A DNA stretch of 64,000 nt from Vulcaniibacterium gelatinicum (GCF_008033445.1 NZ_VNKO01000003.1:62001-126000), one strand, 5' to 3'. Counted from the first letter of the stretch, positions 1-20,047 are shown. Program-made: numbers and translations. Notes: generated by a model not told the origin, from the letters alone.

Positions 1-1154
<1,154 letters not shown>

Positions 1155-1204
1155 GGGAATCTCTCGTGTTGCCGTCGTGCGGACGGGGTTTCCGGAAGGC
1201 TCAA

Positions 1205-1273
1205 GCCGCCTTGCGGCGGCCTGGGCTTGGGGGCGCGGCGGAAGTTCGCCGCGCCGGGCCGGGACGGCCCGGC
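1205..1273 (-). other. Three stacked hairpins between rpsG and fusA
   Basis: The 126-base spacer between rpsG and fusA is almost entirely self-complementary. It holds a 6-bp stem at 1205-1220, a 9-bp stem with a 6-base loop at 1232-1255, and an 8-bp stem at 1253-1273. The second and third overlap by three bases and so could be alternatives. No T-run follows on the minus strand, so this looks more like mRNA structure affecting stability or fusA translation than an intrinsic terminator. Function is inferred only. Confidence 0.5.
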
Positions 1274-1280
1274 AGGGACA

Positions 1281-1748
1281 TCACCAGCGGTAGTGGGCGA
1301 ACGCCTTGTTCGCTTCCGCCATGCGGTGGGTTTCCTCGCGCTTCTTGATCGCGCCGCCGCGGTTCTCGGAGGCGTCGATCAGCTCGGCGGCAAGCTTGCG
1401 CGGCATGCCGTTCTCGCCGCGCTTGCGCGCGGACTCGATCAGCCAGCGCATCGCCAGCGCCATGCGGCGGGAGGCACGCACTTCGACCGGCACCTGGTAG
1501 GTGGCGCCGCCGACGCGGCGGGACTTGACCTCGACCGCGGGGGCGACGTTGCCGAGCGCCTTCTCGACCAGCTCGAGCGGGTTGGCGTTCTTCTCGCCGA
1601 TGACATCCATGGCGCCGTAGACGATCTTCTCGGCGACCGACTTCTTGCCGCTCTGCATCACCATGTTGATGAAGCGGGCGATGGTTTCGCTGCCGTGCTT
1701 GGGATCGGGCAGCACGCTGCGGCGGGGGACGGAACCTTTACGCGACAT
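1281..1748 (-). CDS. rpsG: 30S ribosomal protein S7
   Basis: Primary assembly protein of the 30S head; it binds the 3' major domain of 16S rRNA and contacts the E and P sites. It is 155 residues, the usual length, starting [20 protein letters not shown]. Conserved features include the basic N-terminus, the [11 protein letters not shown] segment and the C-terminal AHYRW end. It lies 12 bases downstream of rpsL in the str operon. S7 autoregulates this operon in E. coli, but I did not identify the equivalent site here. Confidence 0.98.
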   Translation of the reverse strand: MSRKGSVPRRSVLPDPKHGSETIARFINMVMQSGKKSVAEKIVYGAMDVIGEKNANPLELVEKALGNVAPAVEVKSRRVGGATYQVPVEVRASRRMALAMRWLIESARKRGENGMPRKLAAELIDASENRGGAIKKREETHRMAEANKAFAHYRW

Positions 1749-1760
1749 AGTGCATCACCC

Positions 1761-2135
<375 letters not shown>

Positions 2136-2215
2136 TCGTGGGCTCTTTGCGGTTAGGCCGGGGCCTTGACTGAAAACGAAGCAGGCCGAACGGATCCGGC
2201 CCACTTAGACGGAAA

Positions 2216-2245
2216 AGTATAGCCCGCGTTAAACACGAGGGTCAA
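2216..2245 (-). promoter_or_regulatory. Sigma-70 promoter of the rpsL-rpsG-fusA operon
   Basis: On the minus strand TTGACC (2245-2240) is followed after 18 bases by TATACT (2221-2216). Both hexamers are close to consensus and the element points at rpsL, predicting a transcript start near 2209 and a leader of about 74 bases. It separates the str operon from the upstream rpoBC operon. Confidence 0.75.
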
Positions 2246-2258
2246 CGCGAGCCGGCGG

Positions 2259-2342
2259 GGACCTCGGGGGCGGCCCCCCGGGGTCCGGATCTACGGTTCC
2301 CGCCCGTCCCTGGGCCGAACACGAGGCGGATCCGTCCGCCTC
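2259..2342 (-). terminator. Possible terminator or hairpins after rpoC
   Basis: Two hairpins lie in the rpoC-rpsL spacer. One is a perfect 8-bp stem with a 4-base loop at 2323-2342 (GAGGCGGA paired with TCCGCCTC). The other is a longer imperfect GC stem at 2259-2286. Neither is followed by a clear T-tract on the minus strand, so termination is plausible from position but not proven. Confidence 0.4.
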
Positions 2343-2385
2343 ATTTCGGGGTCTGGGGCGGCCCGGAGGCCGCCGGGGGCATGGT

Positions 2386-6597
<4,212 letters not shown>

Positions 6598-6630
6598 GTC
6601 TGTCTCCTAGCGGAGGAACTCGTCGAGGAC

Positions 6631-6702
6631 GGGAAGGGAACAGGGGGTCGGGAGCAGGGGGGGGAGGGCAGGCTGTTCCCTGCTCCCTCTACCCTGCTCC
6701 CC
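6631..6702. repeat. Purine/pyrimidine-biased self-complementary repeat between rpoB and rpoC
   Basis: The spacer contains GGGAACAG (6636-6643) facing CTGTTCCC (6673-6680). It also has GGGAGCAGGGG (6650-6660), which faces CCCTGCTCCC at 6678-6687 and again at 6692-6702. One strand is nearly all G and A before the centre and C and T after it. It could form a cruciform or imperfect mRNA hairpin inside the rpoBC message, and it resembles a dispersed low-complexity repeat rather than a coding remnant. Confidence 0.5.
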
Positions 6703-6710
6703 GCTTCTCG

Positions 6711-10883
<4,173 letters not shown>

Positions 10884-11014
10884 GGGGCTGCCGCCTCGGT
10901 TGGAGCCGGGATCGGGGATCGCGGACCGGGTGCCGGCGACGACGGGAGAAGCAGGGCCCTCGCGGTGCGGGGAGGCTGCGTCATCGTTGCGTCGCCTGTT
11001 CCTGGTCGTGAATC

Positions 11015-11163
11015 TCAAATCCCTCGGGGGAGATTTGAACTGTCAGTTGGAAGCCGCGGGTATTGCCGGCACCCGCACGCCCTCTGCTGCTGCTTCCAAC
11101 TACCAACTCGGTTGGGTTTTGCTGTCCTGCTGCAACGGCCAAAGGCCGGGGGCTTTCGCCCCC
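11015..11163 (-). other. Structured rplL-rpoB spacer (attenuator or processing stem)
   Basis: The gene-free stretch 10884-11208 holds several stems. A perfect 6-bp hairpin with a 4-base loop (11148-11163) abuts a 5-bp hairpin (11136-11148). A perfect 10-bp stem (11045-11054 with 11092-11101) has a nested 6-bp stem (11056-11061 with 11071-11076). A 7-bp stem (11015-11021 with 11032-11038) follows. In E. coli this position carries a partial terminator and an RNase III site that set the ratio of L7/L12 to RNA polymerase; the same role is inferred here. Confidence 0.6.
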
Positions 11164-11208
11164 AGCCTCGGCTGGTCGCCAGTATCTCGCCGGCGACGCA
11201 AGTACCGC

Positions 11209-11583
11209 TTACTTGACTTCGACAGTCGCGCCAGCGGCCTCGAGCTCCTTCTTGAACTTCTCGGCGTCTTCCTTCGAGACGGCTTCCTTGACCGTCTGCG
11301 GGGCACCCTCGACCAGGTCCTTGGCCTCCTTCAGGCCCAGGCCGGTGATGGCGCGCACCGCCTTGATCACCTCGACCTTCTTCTCGCCGGCGGCCTTCAG
11401 CACGACGGTGAACTCGGTCTGCTCCTCGACCGGGGCCGCGGCGGCGACCGGGCCGGCGGCGACGGCCACCGGGGCGGCGGCGGAGACGCCGAACTTCTCT
11501 TCGATCGCCTTCACCAGCTCCATCACTTCCATCAGCGACTTGGCGGCGATGGCTTCGACGATCTGCTCGTTGGAAAGGGACAT
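11209..11583 (-). CDS. rplL: 50S ribosomal protein L7/L12
   Basis: Stalk protein that recruits translational GTPases; it forms dimers bound to L10. It is 124 residues with three parts: a helical N-terminal dimerisation domain ([20 protein letters not shown]), an alanine-rich hinge near residues 38-52, and the C-terminal domain with [15 protein letters not shown]. It lies 62 bases downstream of rplJ in the same operon. The charged C-terminal face is intact, with no sign of decay. Confidence 0.98.
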   Translation of the reverse strand: MSLSNEQIVEAIAAKSLMEVMELVKAIEEKFGVSAAAPVAVAAGPVAAAAPVEEQTEFTVVLKAAGEKKVEVIKAVRAITGLGLKEAKDLVEGAPQTVKEAVSKEDAEKFKKELEAAGATVEVK

Positions 11584-11645
11584 TGTGGTTTACCTCTGGA
11601 AATTGGAATCGGTAGGGGGGCGTCGCAACCGGCGGGGCGGTTGCC

Positions 11646-12167
11646 TCAGGCGGCGGACTCGGCCGGGGCGGCGTCGCCGCCACCCTGCTTGTCGGCCACG
11701 GCCTTCACGGCGCGGGCGAACATCGCGGCCGGCTCGGCCAGGACGCGCGCCAGCATCGCCAGCGCCTGCTCGCGGGTCGGCAGCGAAGCCAGCACCTCGA
11801 CGTGGGCGGCGGGCAGCAGCTTGCCCTCCATCGCCACGACCTTGGGCTTGAGCTTCTCGTTGCCCTTGGCGAACTCCTTGATCAGGCGGCCGGCGGCGCC
11901 GGGCTCCTCGATCGAGAACGCGTACAGCAGCGGGCCGGTGAGGACGTCCTTGACGCACTCGTAGCCGGTGCCCGCCACGGCGCGCGCGGCCAGGGTGTTC
12001 TTGACCACCTTCAGGTACACGCCGGTCTCGCGAGCCTTCTTGCGCATCGCGGTCATCTGCTCGACCGTGGTGCCCGCGTACTCGGCGGCGACCAGGGAGT
12101 GGGCCTTCGCGGCCACTTCCGCCAGTTCGGCGACGACGGCTTGCTTCTGGGACAGGTTGAGAGCCAT
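11646..12167 (-). CDS. rplJ: 50S ribosomal protein L10
   Basis: Base of the ribosomal stalk; it binds 23S rRNA and multiple L7/L12 dimers. It is 173 residues starting [15 protein letters not shown]. The frame is open 100 codons upstream, but ATG 12165-12167 has a strong GGAGGAG site and gives the conserved N-terminus. The C-terminal part ([18 protein letters not shown]) matches the family. L10 with L12 represses its own operon by binding the leader mRNA, and a candidate leader lies directly upstream. Confidence 0.98.
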   Translation of the reverse strand: MALNLSQKQAVVAELAEVAAKAHSLVAAEYAGTTVEQMTAMRKKARETGVYLKVVKNTLAARAVAGTGYECVKDVLTGPLLYAFSIEEPGAAGRLIKEFAKGNEKLKPKVVAMEGKLLPAAHVEVLASLPTREQALAMLARVLAEPAAMFARAVKAVADKQGGGDAAPAESAA

Positions 12168-12474
12168 TGCACTCCTCCAAATGAACTCCGCTCGCGGCTC
12201 CTGCCGCTTGCGGTCCTGGGCGGCGCCGTCCTGGCGCCGGGGACGCGGAAGCGTCCCGGTGGTGGCCCTTCCAGAAAATGCTTCCAGAGGGGGCATCACC
12301 ATCTGCGCAGGCCATTGCCCTGCCGGGCGCCGATTAAGCGGTCCCGCCTGCGGACGACGACGACTCCGTGCCTTCCGAGCCTCCCTGCCCGTCGTCGTTG
12401 CGCGCGGACCGCGCCTGCGGTCTTTGACGGCGTCGCCTCGGGCCGGAGCCCTCGGCGATGCCCTCAAAATTGGG
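12168..12474 (-). promoter_or_regulatory. L10 leader: autoregulatory mRNA region before rplJ
   Basis: This 307-base gene-free stretch separates rplA from rplJ. On the minus strand, bases 12313-12291 read CCTGCGCAGATGGTGATGCC, which resembles the conserved core I recall from the proteobacterial L10 leader (CCTGCGTAGA-GGTGA). A perfect 6-bp hairpin (12407-12422) lies further 5'. Such leaders bind L10(L12)4 and shut down rplJL translation. The assignment rests on position plus this core; a covariance search would settle it. Confidence 0.65.
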
Positions 12475-13173
12475 TTACTTCAGCGAGAGCGACGCCTGGT
12501 CCACGATCACGCCCGGGCCCATGGTCGAGCTGAGCGAGATCTTCTGCAGGTAGGTGCCCTTCGCGCTGGCCGGCTTGGCCTTGAGCAGGTCGTGCAGCAG
12601 GGCGTGCAGGTTGCCCTTCAGCGCTTCCGGCTCGAAGCTGGCCTTGCCGATCGTGCAGTGGATGATGCCGGCCTTGTCGGTGCGGTAACGCACCTGGCCC
12701 GCCTTGGCGTTGCGCACCGCCTCGGCCGGGTTCGGCGACACCGTGCCGACCTTCGGGTTCGGCATCAGGCCGCGCGGACCGAGCACCTGGCCGAGCTTGC
12801 CGACCACGCGCATCGCGTCGGGGGTGGCGATCACCACGTCGTAATTGAGGTCGCCGGCCTGCATCTTCTCGGCCAGGTCGTCCATGCCGACCACGTCGGC
12901 GCCGGCGGCCAGGGCCTCCTCGGCCTTGGCGCCCGGCGGGCAGAACACGGCCACGCGCACGCTCTTGCCGGTGCCGGCGGGCAGCACGGTCGAGCCGCGC
13001 ACCTGCTGGTCGGACTTCTTCGCGTCCACGCCCAGGCGCACCGCCACGTCAATGGACTCGGCGAACTTGGCCGTGGCGTGCTGCTTGATGATCTTCAGAG
13101 CCTCGTCGATCGGGTACGCCTTGCCCGGCTGCACCGCGGCCTTGATCGCCTTCTGTCGCTTGGTCATCGCCAT
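12475..13173 (-). CDS. rplA: 50S ribosomal protein L1
   Basis: L1-stalk protein that contacts E-site tRNA and represses translation of the rplK-rplA message in E. coli. It is 232 residues starting [14 protein letters not shown]. The family signature around [14 protein letters not shown] (near residues 130-145) is present. It starts 4 bases after rplK, so the two are translationally linked. Confidence 0.98.
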   Translation of the reverse strand: MAMTKRQKAIKAAVQPGKAYPIDEALKIIKQHATAKFAESIDVAVRLGVDAKKSDQQVRGSTVLPAGTGKSVRVAVFCPPGAKAEEALAAGADVVGMDDLAEKMQAGDLNYDVVIATPDAMRVVGKLGQVLGPRGLMPNPKVGTVSPNPAEAVRNAKAGQVRYRTDKAGIIHCTIGKASFEPEALKGNLHALLHDLLKAKPASAKGTYLQKISLSSTMGPGVIVDQASLSLK

Positions 13174-13177
13174 GGTC

Positions 13178-13606
13178 TCAGCCCTCCACCACCAGGCCCA
13201 TCGAGCGGGCCGAGCCCGCGATCGTGCGCACCGCCGCCTCGAGGCTGGCCGCGGTCAGGTCGGGTTCCTTCGCCTTGGCGATCTCCTCGAGCTGCTTGCG
13301 GGTGACCTTGCCCACCTTCTCCGTGTTCGGGCGCTTGGAACCCGACTGGATGCCGGCGGCCTTCTTCAGCAGGATCGAGGCCGGCGGGGTCTTGGTGACG
13401 AAGGTGAAGGTGCGGTCGGAGTAGGCGGTGATGACCACCGGGATCGGCAGGCCCGGCTCCAGCTTCTGCGTGGCGGCGTTGAACGCCTTGCAGAACTCCA
13501 TGATGTTCAGGCCGCGCTGGCCGAGCGCCGGGCCCACGGGCGGGCTCGGGTTGGCCTGGCCGGCCTTGACCTGCAATTTGATGTAACCGACGACTTTCTT
13601 TGCCAT
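13178..13606 (-). CDS. rplK: 50S ribosomal protein L11
   Basis: Binds the GTPase-associated region of 23S rRNA; needed for RelA activation and for thiostrepton action. It is 142 residues. The N-terminal domain has the proline-rich [13 protein letters not shown] segment, and the C-terminal rRNA-binding domain ends [10 protein letters not shown]. It starts 85 bases after nusG, with an AGGAG site 7-8 bases before the ATG. Confidence 0.98.
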   Translation of the reverse strand: MAKKVVGYIKLQVKAGQANPSPPVGPALGQRGLNIMEFCKAFNAATQKLEPGLPIPVVITAYSDRTFTFVTKTPPASILLKKAAGIQSGSKRPNTEKVGKVTRKQLEEIAKAKEPDLTAASLEAAVRTIAGSARSMGLVVEG

Positions 13607-13691
13607 TGCTTTGCTCCTGCGAGTGCGAACGCCTTGCGGCTCCTCGCGTCAGTTGCCGGGACGAACCGCTCGCCCCGGCGTATCCCTCGGT

Positions 13692-14261
13692 TCAGGCCTT
13701 CTCGACCTGGCCGAATTCCAGCTCCACCGGCGTGGAACGGCCGAAGATCAGCACGGCCACGCGCAGGCGGTTCTTCTCGTAGTTGACTTCCTCGACCACG
13801 CCGTTGAAGTCGTTGAACGGGCCGTCCACGACCCGCACCATCTCGCCCGGCTCGAACAGCACCTTCGGCTTGGGCTTCTCCACGCCCTCCTGGACCCGGT
13901 CGAGGATGGCCGCGGCCTCCTCGTCGCGGATCGGCAGCGGGCGGTCGGCGGTGCCGCCGATGAAGCCCATCACCTTCGGCGTCTCCTTGACCAGGTGCCA
14001 GCTCTCGTTGTCCATGCGCGGGATGCCGCCCTCGTCGTGGGTGGCGATCTGCACCAGGACGTAGCCCGGGAAGAACTTGCGCTCGGAACGGCGTTTCTGG
14101 CCGGAGCGCATCTCCACGACCTCCTCGGTCGGCACCAGCACCTCGCCGAAGCGGTCCTGCATGCCCATGCGCGCGATCCGGTCGCGCAGCGCCTGGGCCA
14201 CCGCCTTCTCGAAGCCGGAATAGGCGTGGACCACGTACCAGCGCTTGGTAACTTCGCTCAT
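13692..14261 (-). CDS. nusG: Transcription termination/antitermination factor NusG
   Basis: Links RNA polymerase to Rho or to the ribosome. It is 189 residues. The NGN domain starts with [16 protein letters not shown] and includes FFPGYVLVQ. The C-terminal KOW domain includes [14 protein letters not shown] near residues 145-158. The frame is open far upstream through secE, but ATG 14259-14261 begins the NGN domain and lies 2 bases after the secE stop, so the genes are translationally coupled. Confidence 0.98.
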   Translation of the reverse strand: MSEVTKRWYVVHAYSGFEKAVAQALRDRIARMGMQDRFGEVLVPTEEVVEMRSGQKRRSERKFFPGYVLVQIATHDEGGIPRMDNESWHLVKETPKVMGFIGGTADRPLPIRDEEAAAILDRVQEGVEKPKPKVLFEPGEMVRVVDGPFNDFNGVVEEVNYEKNRLRVAVLIFGRSTPVELEFGQVEKA

Positions 14262-14263
14262 GC

Positions 14264-14641
14264 TCACCGTCCCAGCAGGAACTTGACCGCGGCCTGGATC
14301 ACGACGTCGAAGCCGGCCAGGATCAGGCTGATCACGATCACCGCGACGATGATCGCCAGCGTCGCCCGGCCCGCCTCCTGGCGGGTCGGCCACACCACCT
14401 TGCGCAGCTCGAAGCGGGCCTCGGCCAGGAACTCGCGGGTCTGCGCGCCCTTGGCCGTGGTCAGGAACACCACGGCGCCGGCGACCAGGCCGCCGATCAC
14501 CGCCAGGCCGCGCAGGGCGCCCGGCCACTGGCCGAACCAGTAGAAGGCGAACACGCCCGCCGCGACCAGCGCGAGCGCCAGCGCGTGCTTGACGATGTCG
14601 CCTGGATTGGCGGCCTTGGGTTGTTCGACCTTGCTGTTCAT
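14264..14641 (-). CDS. secE: Protein translocase subunit SecE
   Basis: Essential inner-membrane subunit of SecYEG. It is 125 residues with three predicted membrane helices, as in other gammaproteobacteria: near residues 17-35, 43-61 and 95-117. The conserved cytoplasmic segment before the last helix reads [13 protein letters not shown]. It is immediately upstream of nusG. The tRNA-Trp gene lies 94 bases upstream, so tuf, tRNA-Trp and secE may share transcripts. Confidence 0.97.
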   Translation of the reverse strand: MNSKVEQPKAANPGDIVKHALALALVAAGVFAFYWFGQWPGALRGLAVIGGLVAGAVVFLTTAKGAQTREFLAEARFELRKVVWPTRQEAGRATLAIIVAVIVISLILAGFDVVIQAAVKFLLGR

Positions 14642-14734
14642 CCGCTCTGTCGCCGTCGGGTCTCGACCGCGTCGTCAAGATTTCGGACCCGACCGTCCTT
14701 CGGCCGGGCCGCGCGGGCACGGGGCCCGCGGGAG

Positions 14735-14810
<76 letters not shown>

Positions 14811-14833
14811 ACTGGTTTTTGGGTCGTTTCCGG

Positions 14834-14859
14834 AAAAGGCAACGGCGGCTTGCGCCGCC
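14834..14859 (-). terminator. Candidate intrinsic terminator after tuf
   Basis: On the minus strand a perfect 6-bp GGCGGC/GCCGCC stem with a 4-base loop (14859-14844) is followed a few bases later by TTTT (14837-14834). It lies between tuf and tRNA-Trp. The T-run is short and offset, so termination may be partial, letting some transcripts reach tRNA-Trp and secE. Confidence 0.5.
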
Positions 14860-14873
14860 TGCCCTCACCCCAG

Positions 14874-14897
14874 CCCTCTCCCGCGCGCGGGAGAGGG
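14874..14897. repeat. Perfect 24-bp palindrome after tuf
   Basis: CCCTCTCCC, then GCGCGC, then GGGAGAGGG form an uninterrupted palindrome 13 bases downstream of the tuf stop. The preceding bases (CCTCACCCCAG) complete a pattern that I recognise as a dispersed repeat in many proteobacterial genomes. As RNA it is a strong hairpin and may protect the tuf message 3' end or work with the adjacent terminator candidate. Confidence 0.6.
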
Positions 14898-14910
14898 GGA
14901 AACACGGGGC

Positions 14911-16101
<1,191 letters not shown>

Positions 16102-16136
16102 TGCGAGTTACCTGAGGACAAGGTGGAGTTGCGATG

Positions 16137-16212
16137 TGGTGCTCACGACTGGAATCGAACCAGCGACCTCCTCCTTACCAAGGAGGTGCTCTACCGACTG
16201 AGCTACGTGAGC
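16137..16212 (-). tRNA. tRNA-Thr (anticodon GGT)
   Basis: 76 bases with an encoded CCA. The acceptor pairs GCTCACG with CGTGAGC, the anticodon loop contains TTGGTAA, and the T-loop reads GTTCGATTC. It is the last tRNA before tuf on the same strand. Confidence 0.97.
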
Positions 16213-16244
16213 AGGTTTTGGGCAGCGCTGCGTCGCGGCGTCAA

Positions 16245-16318
<74 letters not shown>

Positions 16319-16383
16319 GCCGGCAGCCCTGCTTGGGTGTTGCAACCGGCGGGTGGTAAGGCCGCCGGGTGTTGCGGTGGAAC

Positions 16384-16469
16384 TGGTGGAGGGAGGTGGA
16401 TTCGAACCACCGAAGGCGTAAGCCAGCAGATTTACAGTCTGCCCCCGTTGGCCGCTTGGGTATCCCTCC
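16384..16469 (-). tRNA. tRNA-Tyr (anticodon GTA)
   Basis: 86 bases with a long variable arm, as expected for bacterial tyrosine tRNA, and an encoded CCA. The acceptor pairs GGAGGGA with TCCCTCC and the anticodon loop reads CTGTAAA. It is the first gene of the tRNA-tuf transcript and begins just downstream of a strong promoter. Confidence 0.97.
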
Positions 16470-16482
16470 AAAAGAGCCCGAA

Positions 16483-16511
16483 ATGATCGCTTGGCCGGTG
16501 CGGGATGTCAA
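16483..16511 (-). promoter_or_regulatory. Promoter of the tRNA-Tyr/Gly/Thr-tuf transcript
   Basis: On the minus strand, perfect TTGACA (16511-16506) is followed after 17 bases by GATCAT (16488-16483). This places the start about 7 bases before tRNA-Tyr. The bases after the -10 are GC-rich, as in stringently controlled stable-RNA promoters. The -35 sits directly beyond the ychF stop. Confidence 0.75.
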
Positions 16512-16515
16512 CGCA

Positions 16516-17607
16516 TCAGACGTTGAAGCGGAAATGCAGGACGTCGCCCTCCTGCACCCTGTAGTCCCGGCCCTCCAGGCGCAGGCGCCCGGCGTCGCGG
16601 GCGCCGGCCTCGCCGCCGTAGCGGATGAAGTCCTCGTAGGCGATGGTCTCGGCGCGGATGAAGCCCTTCTCGAAGTCGGAGTGGATCACCCCCGCCGCCT
16701 GCGGGGCGGTGGCGCCGGCCTTGACCGTCCAGGCGCGCACCTCCTTCGGGCCGGCGGTGAAGTAGGTCTGCAGGCCGAGCAGGCGGTAGGCGGCGCGGAT
16801 CACCCGGTTCAGGCCGGGCTCGTCCAGGCCCAGGTCGGCCAGGAAGGCGTCGCGGTCGGCGTCGTCGAGCTGGCTGAGCTCTTCCTCGATCGCGGCGCAG
16901 ACCGGGACCACCTCGGCGCCCTCCCCCGCGGCCCGGGCGCGCACGGCGTCCAGGTACGGGTTGTCGCGGAAGCCGTCCTCGAGCACGTTGGCCACGTACA
17001 TCACCGGCTTGAGGGTGAGCAGGAACAGGTCGCGGACCTGGGCCCGCTCGTCCTCGGACAAACCCAGGGCCCGGGCCGGCCGGCCCTCGTTCAGGCCGGC
17101 GGCGAGGCGGGTCAGGGCCTCCTTGCGGGCCACGGCCTCCTTGTCCCCGGTCTTGGCGGCGCGCTCGGCCTTGGCCAGGGCCTTCTCCACCGTCTCCAGG
17201 TCGGCCAGGGCCAGCTCGGTGTCAATGGTCTCGATGTCGGAGATCGGGTCCACCCGGCCGGCGACATGGACGATGTCGGGGTGCTCGAAGCAGCGCACGA
17301 CGTGGGCGATCGCGTCCACCTCGCGGATGTGGGCCAGGAACTTGTTGCCCAGGCCCTCGCCCTGGGCCGCGCCGGCGACCAGGCCGGCGATGTCCACGAA
17401 CTCGACCGCGGTGGGGATCACCTTCTGCGGCTTGACGATCCCGGCCAGCGCGTTCAGGCGCGGGTCCGGCACCGGGACCACGCCGACGTTCGGCTCGATC
17501 GTGCAGAAGGGGAAGTTGGCGGCGGCGATGCCGGCCTTGGTCAAGGCGTTGAACAGGGTCGACTTGCCGACGTTGGGCAGGCCGACGATGCCGCATTTGA
17601 TGCCCAT
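16516..17607 (-). CDS. ychF: Redox-regulated ATPase YchF (Obg/OLA1 family)
   Basis: Ribosome-associated P-loop ATPase implicated in oxidative-stress tolerance. It is 363 residues, the family length. The P-loop GLPNVGKST is at residues 9-17 and the switch [17 protein letters not shown] near 73-89. The C-terminal TGS domain contains [16 protein letters not shown] and ends VLHFRFNV. It starts 17 bases after pth, as in the conserved pth-ychF pair. Confidence 0.97.
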   Translation of the reverse strand: MGIKCGIVGLPNVGKSTLFNALTKAGIAAANFPFCTIEPNVGVVPVPDPRLNALAGIVKPQKVIPTAVEFVDIAGLVAGAAQGEGLGNKFLAHIREVDAIAHVVRCFEHPDIVHVAGRVDPISDIETIDTELALADLETVEKALAKAERAAKTGDKEAVARKEALTRLAAGLNEGRPARALGLSEDERAQVRDLFLLTLKPVMYVANVLEDGFRDNPYLDAVRARAAGEGAEVVPVCAAIEEELSQLDDADRDAFLADLGLDEPGLNRVIRAAYRLLGLQTYFTAGPKEVRAWTVKAGATAPQAAGVIHSDFEKGFIRAETIAYEDFIRYGGEAGARDAGRLRLEGRDYRVQEGDVLHFRFNV

Positions 17608-17624
17608 GGGGACGGGAACTCCGG

Positions 17625-18203
17625 TTATTTCGGGGTGTGCAGGCGCTTCATCGCCTCGTTGAAGTCGCCCGCGACCGCCAGCGGCAGGACCGCGAGGGCG
17701 TCGTCGATGGCGCGCAGGATGGCGGCCTCGTCGTCGCGCCCGGGCCGGCCGAGCACCCAGGGGGTGACTTTGTCCTTGTGCCCGGGATGGCCGATGCCGA
17801 TCCGCAGGCGGTGGAACCGGCCATGGCCGAGCAGGCGCATGGTGTCGCGCAGGCCGTTCTGGCCGCCGTGGCCGCCGTCGAACTTGAGCCGGGCGGTGCC
17901 GGGCGGCAGGTCGAGGTCGTCGTGGACCAGCAGGGCCTGCTCCGGCTCGATCTTCCAGTAGCGCAGGGCGGCCAGCACCGCCTTGCCCGAGAGGTTCATG
18001 AACGTGGCCGGCTTGAGCAGCCAGACCGGCTGTCCGGCCACCTCGGCCTTGGCGGTCTCGCCGAACAGCCTGGCCTCCAGGCCGAAGCGCGCCCCCGCCT
18101 GCGCGGCGAGCGCGTCCACGAACCAGAACCCGGCGTTGTGCCGGGTGCGGGCGTGTTCCGGGCCCGGGTTGCCCAGGCCGACGATGAGGCGCAATCCGGT
18201 CAT
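17625..18203 (-). CDS. pth: Peptidyl-tRNA hydrolase
   Basis: Releases peptides from peptidyl-tRNA that drops off the ribosome. It is 192 residues. Family motifs are [21 protein letters not shown], which includes the catalytic histidine near residue 23, [19 protein letters not shown] with the conserved aspartate, and [11 protein letters not shown]. It lies between rplY and ychF, the standard order. Confidence 0.97.
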   Translation of the reverse strand: MTGLRLIVGLGNPGPEHARTRHNAGFWFVDALAAQAGARFGLEARLFGETAKAEVAGQPVWLLKPATFMNLSGKAVLAALRYWKIEPEQALLVHDDLDLPPGTARLKFDGGHGGQNGLRDTMRLLGHGRFHRLRIGIGHPGHKDKVTPWVLGRPGRDDEAAILRAIDDALAVLPLAVAGDFNEAMKRLHTPK

Positions 18204-18319
18204 GCCGACTCGATCAGCGGCCGTCCGCTCCGTCCGCCCGGTTCATGCCGCGGCGCGGGGAGCGGACGAACCCGGCCGCCGGCGAAACCGAAGCCCGCCG
18301 GCGGGGTGGGCGACGCGAT

Positions 18320-18343
18320 GCGGCGGCCGCGGGCGGCCGCCGC
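18320..18343 (-). other. 11-bp hairpin after rplY
   Basis: A perfect inverted repeat, GCGGCGGCCGC and its complement with a 2-base centre, sits 6 bases after the rplY stop. No T-run follows on the minus strand. It may stabilise the 3' end of the prs-rplY message or slow polymerase before pth. Confidence 0.4.
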
Positions 18344-18349
18344 GCGCGA

Positions 18350-19003
18350 TCACTTCTCTTCCTTCTTGACCTTGGCCGCCGGCACTTCGGCCGGCTCCGG
18401 CGCGGCGGTCTCCTCGACCTCCTCGCGGCCATGCTTGGCCACGACCACGGCCACGTCGTGCTCCTTGCCGAGCCGGAGCTCGGGGATCTCGACGCCGGCC
18501 GGCAGCTTGAGGTCGGACAGGTGGACGATGTCGCCGACCTTCAGCCCGGCCAGGTCCACCTCGATGAACTCCGGCAGGTCCTTCGGCAGGCAGCTGATCT
18601 CGATCTCGTTGAGTTCGTGGGTCACCACCACGCCCGCGGTCTTGCCGGCCGGCGACTTCTCCTGGTTGAGGAAGTGCAGCGGCACCTTCACGCGCAGGGT
18701 CTGGTTCTCGTCCACGCGCTGGAAGTCCAGGTGCATGATCAGCTGCTTGTACGGGTGGCGCTGCATGTCGCGCAGCAGCACCTTCTGCACCTGGCCGTCC
18801 ACCTCGAGGTCGAGGATCGAGGAGTAGAACCACTCGTTCTGGCTGGCCAGCCAGACCTTGTCGTGGTCGAGCTGCAGCGGCTGCGGGGCGGCGCTGCCGC
18901 CGTAGAGGATGGCCGGGATCTGCGCCGTGCGGCGGAGGCGGCGGCTCGCACCCTTCCCCCCGACCTCGCGGCGCGTGGCCGTGATCTTGTGTTCGGTAGC
19001 CAT
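18350..19003 (-). CDS. rplY: 50S ribosomal protein L25 (general stress protein Ctc type)
   Basis: Binds 5S rRNA. It is 217 residues, the two-domain Ctc/TL5 form rather than the short E. coli L25. The N-terminal L25 domain starts TEHKITATRREVGGKGASRRL, and the C-terminal beta domain includes LPEFIEVDLAGLKVGD. It ends with an acidic and lysine-rich tail (EETAAPEPAEV...). It follows prs by 84 bases, the usual arrangement. Confidence 0.97.
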   Translation of the reverse strand: MATEHKITATRREVGGKGASRRLRRTAQIPAILYGGSAAPQPLQLDHDKVWLASQNEWFYSSILDLEVDGQVQKVLLRDMQRHPYKQLIMHLDFQRVDENQTLRVKVPLHFLNQEKSPAGKTAGVVVTHELNEIEISCLPKDLPEFIEVDLAGLKVGDIVHLSDLKLPAGVEIPELRLGKEHDVAVVVAKHGREEVEETAAPEPAEVPAAKVKKEEK

Positions 19004-19087
19004 GTTGCGTTCTCTCTTGCTTGCGTTGCATTGGGCCGCCTCGCGGCGGCAGGGCGACTCCCCCGCGACCAGGGGAGCCGGAAAACC

Positions 19088-20047
19088 TCAGTCCACGTAC
19101 AGCGAACTCACCGATTCGCCGAAGGCGATGCGGCGGATGGTCTCGGCCAGCAGCTCGGCGACGCTGAGCTGGCGGATCCGGCTGCAGGCCCTGGCCGCCT
19201 CGCTGAGCGGGATGGTGTCGGTGACCACCAGCTCGTCGAGCTGCGACTTGCTGATGTTGCTGATCGCCGGGCCCGACAGCACCGGGTGGGTGCAGTAGGC
19301 CACCACCCGGGTGGCGCCGTTGTCCTTGAGCGCGGCGGCGGCGGCGCACAGGGTGCCGGCGGTGTCCACGATGTCGTCCACCAGCACGCAGGTCTTGCCG
19401 GCGACGTCGCCGATGATGTTCATCACCGTGGCGACGTTGGCGCGCGGGCGGCGCTTGTCGATGATCGCCAGGTCCGCGTCGTCCAGGCGCTTGGCGATCG
19501 CGCGTGCGCGCACCACGCCGCCGACGTCGGGCGAGACCACGATCAGGTTGTCGGTGCCCTGCGCGCGCCAGATGTCGGCCAGCAGCAGCGGCGAGGCGTA
19601 GACGTTGTCCACGGGCATGTCGAAGAAGCCCTGGATCTGGTCGGCGTGCAGGTCCACGGTCAGGACCCGGTCGGCGCCGACCGCGCCGAACATCTTGGCC
19701 GCGACCTTGGCCGTGATCGGCACCCGCGAGGAGCGCGGGCGGCGGTCCTGGCGGGCGTAGCCGAAGTACGGCACCACCGCGGTGACGCTGGCGGCCGAGG
19801 CGCGCTTGAGCGCGTCGATCAGCACCAGCAGCTCCATGAAGTTCTCGGCGGTGGGCGCGCAGGTCGGCTGGACGACGAACACCTCCTGCCGGCGCACGTT
19901 CTCCTCGATCTCGACCTGCACCTCGCCGTCGGAGAAGCGACCGACCAGGGCCTTGCCCGGGCGCACGCCCAGCTCGCGGCAGACCGCCTCGGCCAGCGGG
20001 CGGTTGGCGTTGCCGGTGAAGACAAGCAGGTTGCGGTCGTCTTGCAT
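19088..20047 (-). CDS. prs: Ribose-phosphate pyrophosphokinase
   Basis: Makes PRPP from ribose 5-phosphate and ATP for purine, pyrimidine, histidine, tryptophan and NAD synthesis. It is 319 residues. Motifs are [38 protein letters not shown], and the PRPP loop [10 protein letters not shown] near residues 220-229. The frame is open upstream across tRNA-Gln, but ATG 20045-20047 gives the family N-terminus. tRNA-Gln lies 61 bases upstream. Confidence 0.98.
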   Translation of the reverse strand: MQDDRNLLVFTGNANRPLAEAVCRELGVRPGKALVGRFSDGEVQVEIEENVRRQEVFVVQPTCAPTAENFMELLVLIDALKRASAASVTAVVPYFGYARQDRRPRSSRVPITAKVAAKMFGAVGADRVLTVDLHADQIQGFFDMPVDNVYASPLLLADIWRAQGTDNLIVVSPDVGGVVRARAIAKRLDDADLAIIDKRRPRANVATVMNIIGDVAGKTCVLVDDIVDTAGTLCAAAAALKDNGATRVVAYCTHPVLSGPAISNISKSQLDELVVTDTIPLSEAARACSRIRQLSVAELLAETIRRIAFGESVSSLYVD

